From JBBPYC01 sp038200275 (lineage in GTDB: Bacteria > Pseudomonadota > Gammaproteobacteria > Burkholderiales > Burkholderiaceae_C), in assembly GCA_038200275.1 (NCBI GenBank), contig JBBPYC010000106.1:1-30336 (forward strand): a stretch of 30,336 bases of DNA, in the 5' to 3' direction. The position numbers were made by a program, and so were the translations under genes. Below the pieces are notes generated by a model that saw only the letters and a program-made list of their open reading frames with translations, made no database searches and was not told where the DNA came from. The number at the start of each line of letters is the position of its first letter. The first letter of the stretch is position 1. Shown here piece by piece: positions 12,573 through 19,965 of the stretch.

Positions 12573-12670
12573 CTCCCCCAGGCTTCGCTCCCTACGCTCG
12601 GCTCTTTCCTTCCCCCTGTCGGGGACGGCGCCTGCGGTTTGGCAGAGCCAGCTCCGCGCCCCCTGCTGGA
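12573..12670 (+). repeat. Dispersed GC-rich intergenic repeat, copy A
   Basis: A 98-base element begins CTCCCCCAGGCTTCGCTCCC and ends near CCCCTGCTGGA. It aligns without gaps to copy C (24079-24176), with about 83 of 98 bases identical by eye. Inside are complementary arms TCCCCCTGTCGGGGA and GCAGAGC-CA-GCTCCGC (one mismatch). It starts 3 bases after the mlaC stop, in the gene direction. The remainder of the 170-base gap up to mlaB contains a doubled CTAGGGT (12693-12706) and nothing else identifiable. Confidence 0.85.
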
Positions 12671-12739
12671 CTCGGGTCGCAGGCGCGGGTGCCTAGGGTC
12701 TAGGGTCGCGGTAGTTCCATTTGCAATTCACAAGTTTTT

Positions 12740-13024
12740 ATGGCTGACCATCTGACCCTTCCCGCTGAGCTGACCAGTGCGCAGGCGATGGCGTTTCTCG
12801 CGGAACTGGTGGCAGGTGTGCGGCAGGAGAGCAAGAGCGGCGTCGTGGTGATCGATGCGGGGCCGCTGGAGCGCTTCGACTCATCCGCGATCGCCGTGTT
12901 GCTCGAGGTGCGCCGTGCCTGCGCCGCTGCGGGTCGACCGTTTGCAGTGCAGTCGATGCCGGCGCGGCTGCATGAATTGGCGAAGCTGTACGGGGTTGCG
13001 GCGTTGTTGCCAGCGGCCGCCTGA
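12740..13024 (+). CDS. mlaB: STAS-domain protein MlaB
   Basis: This 94-residue STAS-domain protein is the small cytoplasmic subunit that binds MlaF and stimulates its activity and the stability of the complex. The fold is evident from VVVIDAGPLERFDSSAIAVLLEVRRAC. The motif D47-S48-S49 occupies the loop where STAS proteins place a functional Ser/Thr. Length is normal for MlaB. It follows mlaC but is separated by a repeat-containing gap, so it may be reached by read-through or by its own weak promoter. Gene order supports MlaB over other STAS proteins. Confidence 0.85.
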   Translation: MADHLTLPAELTSAQAMAFLAELVAGVRQESKSGVVVIDAGPLERFDSSAIAVLLEVRRACAAAGRPFAVQSMPARLHELAKLYGVAALLPAAA

Positions 13025-13110
13025 ACGATCTGCCGTGGGTGTCGAACCCTGGCTGGCCACCCGACAGCCGCAAGCCGGCTTGAACAACCGACCTAAAATG
13101 GCGGGCTCTC

Positions 13111-14127
13111 ATGCCAGCCATTTCGTTTCAGTCGGTCTCCAAGGTCTTTGCCTCCACCGTCGGCCCCAAGGGGCCATCGTTGCGTGCACTCGACGATGTC
13201 AGCTTCGACATCGAACCGGGTGAATTCTTCGGCCTGCTGGGCCCCAACGGAGCCGGCAAGACCACGCTGATCTCGATTCTGGCTGGCCTCACGCGCGCCA
13301 GCAGCGGCCGCATCACGGTGCATGGCCACGACGTGCAGGCCGACTACGCTGAAGCGCGGCGCAGCCTTGGCATCGTGCCGCAAGAACTCGTGTTCGACCC
13401 GTTTTTCAACGTGCGCGAAGCATTGCGCATTCAGTCGGGCTACTTTGGCGTGAAGAACAATTCGGCGTGGATCGACGAACTGCTGAACAGTCTCGGTCTT
13501 GCCGACAAGGCAAACGCCAATCTGCGGCAACTGTCCGGCGGCATGAAGCGCCGCGTTCTGGTTGCCCAAGCACTTGTGCATCGCCCACCCGTGATCGTGC
13601 TCGACGAGCCGACCGCCGGCGTCGATGTGGAGCTGCGCCAGACGCTGTGGCGCTTCATCGCCAAGCTCAACCGCGAAGGCCACACGGTGTTGCTGACCAC
13701 GCACTACCTCGAAGAAGCCGAAGCGTTATGCGGCCGCATTGCGATGTTGAAGCAGGGCCGCGTGATTGCGCTGGACCGCACCAGCACGTTGCTCGCGTCG
13801 GCTTCCAGCAACATGCTTCATTTCAAAGTAGATCGCGAGTTGCCGCCCGTGTTGGCCGAACGCGCACGCATCACCGGCCGCATCGTGCAACTTCCAGCCA
13901 ACAGCGCGCTTGAGATCGAACAATACTTGGCCGCTGTGCGCGAAGCCGGCATCGAAGCGCAAGACGTCGAGATTCGCAAGGCCGACTTGGAAGACGTGTT
14001 CATTCAGCTCATGAACAGCGACGGCAATCCAGTGCAGCCAGCGGCAAGCGAGCCGCCCGAGTCGGTCGATGCCGCCGCGCTGCTGGAATCGCAAGGGGCG
14101 CTCGACAGTGCCGAGTCGCAGCGATGA
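13111..14127 (+). CDS. ABC-2 type exporter, ATP-binding protein
   Basis: This 338-residue ABC ATPase has Walker A GPNGAGKTT (44-52), the signature LSGGMKRR, Walker B VIVLDEPTAGVD and the H-loop LLTTHYLEEAE, with the CcmA/YadG-type C-terminal extension after about residue 225. The last 40 residues are Ala/Glu/Ser-rich and look non-structural. It pairs with the ABC-2 membrane protein that starts 100 bases later. The substrate is unknown. A conserved place next to mlaB and murA suggests a cell-envelope role, but that is inference. A TAAAAT just before the start (13094-13099) has no suitably spaced -35. Confidence 0.88.
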   Translation: MPAISFQSVSKVFASTVGPKGPSLRALDDVSFDIEPGEFFGLLGPNGAGKTTLISILAGLTRASSGRITVHGHDVQADYAEARRSLGIVPQELVFDPFFNVREALRIQSGYFGVKNNSAWIDELLNSLGLADKANANLRQLSGGMKRRVLVAQALVHRPPVIVLDEPTAGVDVELRQTLWRFIAKLNREGHTVLLTTHYLEEAEALCGRIAMLKQGRVIALDRTSTLLASASSNMLHFKVDRELPPVLAERARITGRIVQLPANSALEIEQYLAAVREAGIEAQDVEIRKADLEDVFIQLMNSDGNPVQPAASEPPESVDAAALLESQGALDSAESQR

Positions 14128-14227
14128 TGCGCGCACTGAGAGCAGGGCCGCTGCGGCTTGCACATTGCCACTGGCTTCCTGTTGAAGTCTTGACGACACA
14201 TTGCGTGTTCCAAGCGGAGGCCGCAGC

Positions 14228-14983
14228 GTGACCGGCTGGCGCACGCTGTTCTATAAGGAAGTCCTGCGCTTCTGGAAAGTCGGCTTTCAGACCGTTGGCG
14301 CACCCGTGTTGACGGCGCTGCTTTATCTGATGATCTTCGGCCATGTGCTTGAAGGCCGGGTCAAGGTGTTCGGCGACATCCCATACACCGCGTTCTTGGT
14401 GCCGGGTCTGGTCATGATGAGCGTGCTGCAGAACGCGTTTGCGAACAGCGCGTCTTCGCTGGTGCAAAGCAAGATCATGGGCAACCTGGTGTTCTTGCTG
14501 CTCACGCCGCTGTCGCACTGGAGCTGGTTTTTTGCCTACGTGGCGTCTTCAGTGGCGCGTGGGCTGATTGTGGGCACCGGGGTGCTGGCGGCCACCATGT
14601 TGTTCGTGCAGCCGCATTTTGTTGCACCGCTGTGGGTCGTTGCGTTCGCGCTGCTCGGCGCGGCGCTGATGGGCTCGCTCGGCGTCGTGGCGGGCCTCTG
14701 GGCTGAGAAATTCGACCAGATGGCGGCGTTTCAGAACTTCCTGATCATGCCAATGACGTTTTTATCCGGCGTGTTCTACTCGATTCACTCGTTGCCTTCG
14801 TTCTGGCAGCGTGTGAGCCATCTGAACCCTTTTTTCTACATGATCGACGGCTTTCGCTACGGTTTTTTTGGTGTCAGCGACGTGTCGCCCTGGATCAGTT
14901 TGGGTGTGGTCGGCACCGCGCTGATCGTGGTGGGTGCGATCACGGTACATCTGCTGCGCATTGGCTACAAGATCAGAGGGTAG
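14228..14983 (+). CDS. ABC-2 type exporter, permease protein
   Basis: This 251-residue ABC-2 membrane protein has about six hydrophobic segments. It begins VTGWRTLFYKEVLRFWKVG, a typical YadH/NodJ-type cytoplasmic N-terminus. Other family marks are VPGLVMMSVLQNAF, the QNFLIMPMTFLSGVFYSI stretch and LNPFFYMIDGFRYGFFG. The GTG start at 14228 is preferred because a perfect GGAGG (14216-14220) lies 7 bases upstream. A TTG 27 bases earlier is in frame but has no such site. It works with the ATPase encoded just upstream, and the substrate is not known. A GC-rich repeat follows the stop by 7 bases. Confidence 0.88.
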   Translation: MTGWRTLFYKEVLRFWKVGFQTVGAPVLTALLYLMIFGHVLEGRVKVFGDIPYTAFLVPGLVMMSVLQNAFANSASSLVQSKIMGNLVFLLLTPLSHWSWFFAYVASSVARGLIVGTGVLAATMLFVQPHFVAPLWVVAFALLGAALMGSLGVVAGLWAEKFDQMAAFQNFLIMPMTFLSGVFYSIHSLPSFWQRVSHLNPFFYMIDGFRYGFFGVSDVSPWISLGVVGTALIVVGAITVHLLRIGYKIRG

Positions 14984-14990
14984 AGCGCAC

Positions 14991-15086
14991 ACCCCCAGAC
15001 TGCGCTCCCTATGGTCGGCTATCGCCTTCCCCCACCGGGGGCGGCGTCTGCGGCCTGGCAGAGCCAGCTCCGCGGCCCCCGGTGGA
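14991..15086 (+). repeat. Dispersed GC-rich intergenic repeat, copy B
   Basis: This copy runs from ACCCCCAGACTGCGCTCCCT to CCCCGGTGGA and has the same order of blocks as copies A and C: the GCTCCCTA block, a CCCCC...GGGGG palindrome, GGCGGCGTCTGCGGCCTGGC, then AGAGCCAGCTCCGCGG. It lies directly after the permease stop and before ibaG, in the gene direction. Confidence 0.85.
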
Positions 15087-15144
15087 ATAAAGCCAATCGC
15101 CTCGGGCGCTGCGATTTCAACCGCTGCCGAATGAGAACAATCAA

Positions 15145-15390
15145 ATGACTGCAGACGAACTTAAAACCATCATCACCACCGACTTGGACTGCGAGCACCT
15201 TGCGCTCGAAGGCGACGGGCGGCACTGGTACGCGACCATCGTGTCGGCGGCATTCGAAGGACAGCGCGCAATCCAGCGGCATCAGCGGGTGTATGCCACG
15301 TTGGGCGGGCGGCTGCAGACCGACGAGGTGCACGCGCTGTCGATCAAGGCATTCACGCCGGCCGAATGGGCGGCACAGTCGGGTCGTTGA
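15145..15390 (+). CDS. ibaG: BolA-family protein IbaG
   Basis: This 81-residue BolA/IbaG-type protein has the class II KH-like fold: N-terminal helix TADELKTIITTDLD, strand HWYATIVSAAFEG, then the signature QRHQRVYATLG and a C-terminal ALSIKAFTPAEW. Members bind monothiol glutaredoxin with a shared 2Fe-2S cluster through a conserved histidine (here in RHQ) and act in iron-sulfur or stress physiology. It lies directly upstream of murA, the position held by ibaG (yrbA) in many proteobacteria, which favours IbaG over BolA itself. Confidence 0.88.
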   Translation: MTADELKTIITTDLDCEHLALEGDGRHWYATIVSAAFEGQRAIQRHQRVYATLGGRLQTDEVHALSIKAFTPAEWAAQSGR

Positions 15391-15417
15391 GATCAAGTTG
15401 ATTTGAGTTAAGTGAGC

Positions 15418-16695
15418 ATGGACAAACTGTTGATTCGCGGCGGCCGGCGTTTGCGCGGCGAGGTGGTGATATCGGGCGCTAAAAACGCCGCTTTGCCCGA
15501 GCTTTGCGCGGCGCTGCTCACGGCCGAGCCGGTCACGCTCGAGAACGTGCCGCGTCTGCAGGACGTGACCACCATGCAGCAACTGCTGCGCCACATGGGC
15601 GTCGAAGTGCGCGCCGGCATGGGGCTGGACGCGCAGAGCGTGTGCATCGATGCGTCGAGCGTGCAGGTGCCGGAAGCGCCCTATGAACTCGTCAAGACGA
15701 TGCGCGCGTCGGTGCTTGCGCTCGGGCCCTTGCTGGCCCGTTTCGGCCACGCACGCGTGTCGCTGCCAGGCGGCTGCGCGATCGGCTCGCGGCCGGTGGA
15801 TCAGCACGTCAAAGGGTTGGCTGCGATGGGCGCCGACATCCGCATCGACCATGGCTACATCGTGGCCAGCTTGCCAGCGGGCCAGCAGCGCCTGCGCGGC
15901 GCGCACATCGCCACCGAGATGGTCACCGTGACCGGCACCGAGAACCTGATGATGGCCGCCGCGCTGGCCGACGGCACCACGGTGCTTGAGAACGCCGCGC
16001 AGGAGCCCGAGATCGGCGACCTGGCCACGATGCTGATCGCGATGGGCGCGCAGATCGATGGCCACGGCACGAGCCGCATCACGATCGAAGGCGTGCCCAG
16101 GCTGCACGGTTGCACGCACCGCGTGGTGCCGGACCGGATCGAGGCCGGCACTTTTCTGTGCGCAGTGGCGGCCGCCGGCGGCGACGTGCTGCTGCGCGGC
16201 GCGCGCGCTGAGCATTTGCAGGCCGTGCTCGACAAGCTGCGCGATGCGGGCGCGGAAATCGCGGTCGAGCCCGACGGCGTTCGCATCCGTGCTGAAGGCC
16301 GGTTGCGCGCGCAGAGTTTTCGCACCACCGAATACCCGGGCTTTCCGACCGACATGCAGGCACAGTTCATGGTGCTCAACTGCGTCGCGCAGGGATCCAG
16401 CATCGTGACCGAGACGATCTTTGAGAACCGCTTCATGCACGTCGACGAACTGCTGCGGCTCGGTGCGCGCATTCAGGTCGAAGGCAAAGTCGCAGTGGTT
16501 GAAGGGGTGCAAGGCCAGCTCTCCGGCGCCACCGTGATGGCAACCGACCTGCGCGCCTCGGCCAGCCTCGTGATCGCCGGGCTGGTGGCCGAGGGCCAGA
16601 CCCAGGTCGACCGGATCTACCACCTGGACCGCGGCTACGACCAGATGGAAGCCAAGTTGCGCGCGCTCGGCGCCGACATCGAACGGGTCGCATGA
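15418..16695 (+). CDS. murA: UDP-N-acetylglucosamine 1-carboxyvinyltransferase
   Basis: MurA catalyses the first committed step of peptidoglycan synthesis, transferring enolpyruvate from PEP to UDP-GlcNAc. The 425 residues begin MDKLLIRGGRRLRGEV and carry Lys22-Asn23 (SGAKNAALP), the active-site loop LPGGC at 116-120 with Cys120 as the PEP-binding, fosfomycin-targeted cysteine, RPVDQH, and the C-terminal FENRFMHVDEL and MATDLRASASL motifs. A GTG at 15412 would add two residues. The ATG at 15418 matches the family start. The stop overlaps the hisG start (ATGA), joining cell-wall and histidine genes in one transcript, as is common in betaproteobacteria. Confidence 0.97.
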   Translation: MDKLLIRGGRRLRGEVVISGAKNAALPELCAALLTAEPVTLENVPRLQDVTTMQQLLRHMGVEVRAGMGLDAQSVCIDASSVQVPEAPYELVKTMRASVLALGPLLARFGHARVSLPGGCAIGSRPVDQHVKGLAAMGADIRIDHGYIVASLPAGQQRLRGAHIATEMVTVTGTENLMMAAALADGTTVLENAAQEPEIGDLATMLIAMGAQIDGHGTSRITIEGVPRLHGCTHRVVPDRIEAGTFLCAVAAAGGDVLLRGARAEHLQAVLDKLRDAGAEIAVEPDGVRIRAEGRLRAQSFRTTEYPGFPTDMQAQFMVLNCVAQGSSIVTETIFENRFMHVDELLRLGARIQVEGKVAVVEGVQGQLSGATVMATDLRASASLVIAGLVAEGQTQVDRIYHLDRGYDQMEAKLRALGADIERVA

Positions 16696-17387
16696 CGATG
16701 ATCACGCTCGCTCTGTCCAAAGGCCGCATCTTCGATGAGACGCTGCCGCTGCTGGCTGCGGCCGGCATCGAGGTGCTGGAAGACCCTGAGACCTCGCGCA
16801 AACTGATTCTGCCGACCAGCAACCCGGAGGTAAGGGTCGTGATCGTGCGCGCGACCGACGTGCCGACGTATGTTGAATACGGCGGTGCCGACCTCGGCGT
16901 GACCGGCCGCGATACCTTGATTGAGCACGCCGCCGCCTGGGCCGGTGCGGGCCTGGGCACCGGGCTGTACCAGCCGCTTGATCTGCAGATCGCCAAGTGC
17001 CGGGTCAGCGTCGCGGTGCGTGCCGACTACGACTATGCGCGTGCGGTACGTCAGGGCGCACGGATCGCCGTGGCCACAAAGTACACGCAGATCGCGCGCG
17101 ATTTCTTCGCGGCCAAGGGCGTGCACGTCGACCTGATCAAGCTGTACGGCAGCATGGAACTCGCGCCCCTGACCGGCTTGGCCGATGCGATCGTCGACTT
17201 GGTCTCCACCGGCAACACGCTGCGCGCGAATCAGTTGGTCGAAGTCGAACGCATCATGGACATCAGCGCGCGACTGGTCGTGAACCAGGCGGCCCTGAAG
17301 ATCAACCAGCAACCGATTCGCCGGATCATCGATGCGTTTGCGCGCGCCGTCGAAGTGCGCGAAGCGGCTGGTTTGCTACACAAATGA
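16692..17387 (+). CDS. hisG: ATP phosphoribosyltransferase catalytic subunit, short form
   Basis: HisG condenses ATP with PRPP in the first and feedback-controlled step of histidine synthesis. At 231 residues it is the short form and ends after the second phosphate-binding domain. It lacks the C-terminal ACT-like regulatory domain of long HisG. Family marks are LALSKGRIFDETLPLL, GGADLGVTGRDTL, RIAVATKYTQIARDFF and the PRPP loop LVSTGNTLRANQL. Short-form enzymes need the HisS-like partner HisZ, which is not encoded in this window. It overlaps murA and hisD by 4 bases each. Confidence 0.96.
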   Translation: MTMITLALSKGRIFDETLPLLAAAGIEVLEDPETSRKLILPTSNPEVRVVIVRATDVPTYVEYGGADLGVTGRDTLIEHAAAWAGAGLGTGLYQPLDLQIAKCRVSVAVRADYDYARAVRQGARIAVATKYTQIARDFFAAKGVHVDLIKLYGSMELAPLTGLADAIVDLVSTGNTLRANQLVEVERIMDISARLVVNQAALKINQQPIRRIIDAFARAVEVREAAGLLHK

Positions 17388-18712
17388 GAGCTGCACCGGT
17401 AAGACTATCCACTGCATCGGCCACTTTTGATGCAGATTTCAAGGCGCGCCTGCACTGGTCGGCCGAGACCGATGCGGGCGTCGAGCAGACCGTTGCCGAC
17501 ATCCTGAGCAACGTGCGTTCGCGCGGCGACGCGGCGCTGCTGGAGTACACGCAACGTTTCGACCAAGTGACGGCGCACAGCGTGGCCGAGTTGCAGATCG
17601 GCACCGCCGAATTGCAGGCCGCATTGGAGGGTCTGCCGCACGCCCAACGCAACGCGCTTGAGGCGGCTGCGCGCCGAGTGCGCACGTATCACGAAGCGCA
17701 AAAACGCGCGAGCGGCGAGAGTTGGAGCTACCGCGACGAACACGGCAGCCTGCTGGGTCAAAAGGTCACGCCGCTCGACCGCGTCGGCATCTATGTGCCC
17801 GGCGGCAAGGCCGCTTATCCGTCGAGCGTGCTGATGAATGCGATCCCCGCGAAGGTCGCAGGCGTCGCAGAGATCGTGATGGTGGTGCCGACACCGCGCG
17901 GCGAAAAAAACGCGCTCGTGCTGGCCGCTGCCGCGCTCGCTGGCGTCACCCGCGTGTTCACCATCGGCGGCGCGCAAGCCGTCGGTGCACTGGCTTACGG
18001 CACGGTCACCATTCCCGCCGTCGACAAGATCACCGGGCCGGGCAACGCTTACGTGGCCGCCGCCAAGCGCCGCGTGTTCGGCACCGTCGGCATCGACATG
18101 ATTGCGGGGCCGAGCGAAATCCTGGTGATGGCCGATGGCACCACACCGCCCGACTGGGTTGCGATGGACCTGTTCAGCCAGGCCGAGCACGATGAGCTGG
18201 CGCAGAGCATTTTGCTGAGCCCGGACGCTGCGTATCTGGACGCGGTGCAGGCCTCGATCGACCGGTTGCTGCCTGAGATGCCGCGCGCCGCGATCATCGA
18301 AAAAAGCCTGAACGACCGCGGCGCGTTGATCCTGACGCGCAGCATGGAAGAAGCCTGCCAGGTCAGCAACCGCATCGCGCCGGAGCATCTGGAAATCGCC
18401 TGCCGCGAGCCGCATCGCTGGGAGCCGCTGTTGAAGCACGCTGGCGCGATCTTCCTCGGTGCGTTCACGAGCGAATCGTTGGGAGACTATTGCGCCGGGC
18501 CGAATCACGTGCTGCCAACGTCCAGTACGGCGCGCTTTTCATCGCCGCTGGGGGTGTACGACTTTCAGAAGCGATCGAGCCTGATCGAGGTGAGTGAACA
18601 AGGCGCGCAAGCGCTCGGCGAGATTGCCGTAGAGCTTGCCTTGGGCGAAGGGCTCCATGCGCATGCGCGTGCGGCGCAGATGCGGCTGAAACGGCAACAG
18701 GCGGCACCGTAA
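17384..18712 (+). CDS. hisD: Histidinol dehydrogenase
   Basis: HisD oxidises L-histidinol to L-histidine in two NAD-dependent steps, the last of the pathway. The 442 residues include VGIYVPGGKAAYPSSVLMN, KITGPGNAYVAAAKR, IDMIAGPSEILV, the zinc-site region FSQAEHDELAQ, and RIAPEHLEI with SLGDYCAGPNHVLPT near the C-terminus. The ATG at 17384 overlaps the hisG stop (ATGA). Normally hisC would follow closely. Here the stop is followed by a broken GNAT gene starting 6 bases later and then by a toxin-antitoxin pair. Confidence 0.97.
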   Translation: MRAAPVRLSTASATFDADFKARLHWSAETDAGVEQTVADILSNVRSRGDAALLEYTQRFDQVTAHSVAELQIGTAELQAALEGLPHAQRNALEAAARRVRTYHEAQKRASGESWSYRDEHGSLLGQKVTPLDRVGIYVPGGKAAYPSSVLMNAIPAKVAGVAEIVMVVPTPRGEKNALVLAAAALAGVTRVFTIGGAQAVGALAYGTVTIPAVDKITGPGNAYVAAAKRRVFGTVGIDMIAGPSEILVMADGTTPPDWVAMDLFSQAEHDELAQSILLSPDAAYLDAVQASIDRLLPEMPRAAIIEKSLNDRGALILTRSMEEACQVSNRIAPEHLEIACREPHRWEPLLKHAGAIFLGAFTSESLGDYCAGPNHVLPTSSTARFSSPLGVYDFQKRSSLIEVSEQGAQALGEIAVELALGEGLHAHARAAQMRLKRQQAAP

Positions 18713-18718
18713 TTCCAC

Positions 18719-19196
18719 ATGCCTCGCGCCAAGGCGCGGGATGCGGCGAATGTCGCGAGCATCTTGGCGACAGCCGCAGAAAAACTCGCCGCTGCCGGCC
18801 AAGCCCTTTGAGCGCTCGCCGACATCAGCGAAGCAGCGATTGACCCGCACGTTCGCACGGGCCGCCACTTCATGCGCTTTGGCGACGACGACCGATCGGT
18901 GTCTTCCGCTTTGAGCTCGAAGACCGGCAGCTCTGGCCTGAGATCACGGATGAGTCTTCGGCCTCGTCCACAAGTTCGTCGTAAATCCGCAATGGCAAGG
19001 CCGCAACCTTGCCCATGAGCTTCTCTCCTCGGTTCTGCAGCTGACACGTTCACATCGGCGTCGTTACTTAAGACTTGACTGCGCAAGTGGGCGGCCCAGG
19101 CTCAAGGCGGTCTACGAACGGTTTGGGTTTGCGCAGCACAGTGAGGTTCGCGTTGCTGGCATGGAGTTCGATCGGTTAGAGATGAAGATCGATTGA
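18719..19196 (+). pseudogene. GNAT-family N-acetyltransferase, degenerate
   Basis: No intact frame exists here, but joining three frames gives a GNAT acetyltransferase. Frame 1 starts at ATG 18719 (MPRAKARDAANVASILATAA), hits TGA at 18809-18811 where relatives have a Trp after GQAL, and continues as ALADISEAAIDPHV to about 18890. From about 18892 the next frame reads PIGVFRFELEDRQLWPEITD. From about 18960 the third reads GLVHKFVVNPQWQGRNLAHE (the acetyl-CoA loop region), then YLRLDCASGRPRLKAVYERF, ending at TGA 19194-19196. So there is one nonsense codon and two net -1 frame changes. It begins 6 bases after hisD, in the operon direction. The substrate is unknown. The assignment rests on motif order seen by eye. 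Confidence 0.75.
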
Positions 19197-19269
19197 GCAA
19201 TCCGACTGCGCCTTGTTTTTGGCTGAATAGGCAAAGGCACAACTGATATCCCGTCACACGAAAGCCGTG

Positions 19270-19288
19270 TTACACGAATTCAGTGTAA
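19270..19288. promoter_or_regulatory. Inverted-repeat operator candidate upstream of the antitoxin gene
   Basis: TTACAC – GAATTCA – GTGTAA is a perfect 6-bp inverted repeat with a 7-base spacer, ending 10 bases before the antitoxin ATG. VapB-type antitoxins bind such palindromes with VapC to repress their own promoter. TAATAT (19286-19291) overlaps its right arm and could be a -10, which would place the start of the message almost at the ATG. Confidence 0.5.
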
Positions 19289-19298
19289 TATCCAACCC

Positions 19299-19544
19299 AT
19301 GAAAAACGTCACGATCACCGTCGAAGAGCCTGTGCTCGAATGGGCGCGCATCGAAGCCGCCAAGCGCAATTCAAGCGTGTCCCGTCTCGTCGGCGAAATG
19401 CTTGCCGAGAAGATGCGGCATGACGACGCGTACCAGCGTGCAATGCACGAATGGATGGCCGACAGCACGCGCATCCCGACCGATGGCACGCCTTATCCCA
19501 AGCGAGACGAAATCTATGCCGACCGGCTCGATCGTTTTCGTTGA
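19299..19544 (+). CDS. VapB-type antitoxin (ribbon-helix-helix-like)
   Basis: This is an 81-residue small protein encoded immediately before a PIN-domain gene. The N-terminus (KNVTITVEEPVLEWARIEAAKRNSSVSRLVGEML) fits a CopG/ribbon-helix-helix fold, with a beta strand followed by two helices. It would dimerise, bind the palindrome just upstream and use its C-terminal part (about residues 45-81) to block the toxin. No Shine-Dalgarno is visible before the ATG. The reading frame overlaps the toxin gene by 29 bases, typical of such pairs. The specific antitoxin subfamily is not certain. Confidence 0.75.
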   Translation: MKNVTITVEEPVLEWARIEAAKRNSSVSRLVGEMLAEKMRHDDAYQRAMHEWMADSTRIPTDGTPYPKRDEIYADRLDRFR

Positions 19545-19965
19545 TACGAACGTTCTCGTCTATGCAGACGACGAACGCGATCCGGACAAACATGCAAGTG
19601 CACGTGCCTGGATCGGTCAACTGTGGGATCGCCGGGCCGGCAGGATCAGCACGCAGGTCCTGAACGAGTACTACGTGGTGGTTACACGCAAGCTGCGCCC
19701 CGGTCTGCCGCAAGGCGATGCAAGGGCAAAGGTACGCCGCTTCCAGCTCTGGCAGCCGTGGCAGATCGATCATCAGACAGTCGAGTCGGCCTGGGGCATC
19801 GAAGCCCGTTTCGGCCTGCACCACTGGGATTCGCTGCTGGTTGCCGCCGCTGCACAAACCGGCTGCTCGCACTTGCTGAGCGAGGACATGCAGCACGATC
19901 AGCAAATCGACGGCGTGCGCATCATCAATCCGTTTCGAACTTCGCTTGCAGAGGTGTTTCCGTGA
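19516..19965 (+). CDS. vapC: PIN-domain toxin, VapC type
   Basis: This 149-residue PIN-domain protein is probably a Mg-dependent RNase that acts as the toxin of the pair. The acidic active-site residues are in order: Asp10 (VFVDTNVLVY), Glu51 (LNEYYVV), Asp105 (HHWDSLLVAAA) and the Glu123-Asp124 pair (LLSEDMQ). The ATG at 19516 lies inside the antitoxin gene. Its stop (TGA 19963-19965) overlaps the hisC GTG start, so hisC translation may be coupled to toxin translation. VapC toxins often cut tRNA or rRNA, but the target here cannot be read from sequence. The active site is complete, so the toxin is probably functional. Confidence 0.85.
   Translation: MPTGSIVFVDTNVLVYADDERDPDKHASARAWIGQLWDRRAGRISTQVLNEYYVVVTRKLRPGLPQGDARAKVRRFQLWQPWQIDHQTVESAWGIEARFGLHHWDSLLVAAAAQTGCSHLLSEDMQHDQQIDGVRIINPFRTSLAEVFP

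Noticed and set aside
12693..12706. Doubled CTAGGGT, telomere-like
   Set aside because: There are only two units in an intergenic region next to a known repeat, so this is chance.
13080..13099. TTGAAC and TAAAAT as a promoter for the ABC exporter
   Set aside because: The spacer is only 8 bases, far too short for a sigma-70 promoter.
15019..16623. Minus-strand open frame opposite murA
   Set aside because: murA is unambiguous. The antisense frame has no recognisable motif.
18565..19086. 173-codon minus-strand open frame after hisD
   Set aside because: It overlaps the end of hisD and the GNAT remnant. The plus-strand frames give clear GNAT motifs and the minus frame gives none.
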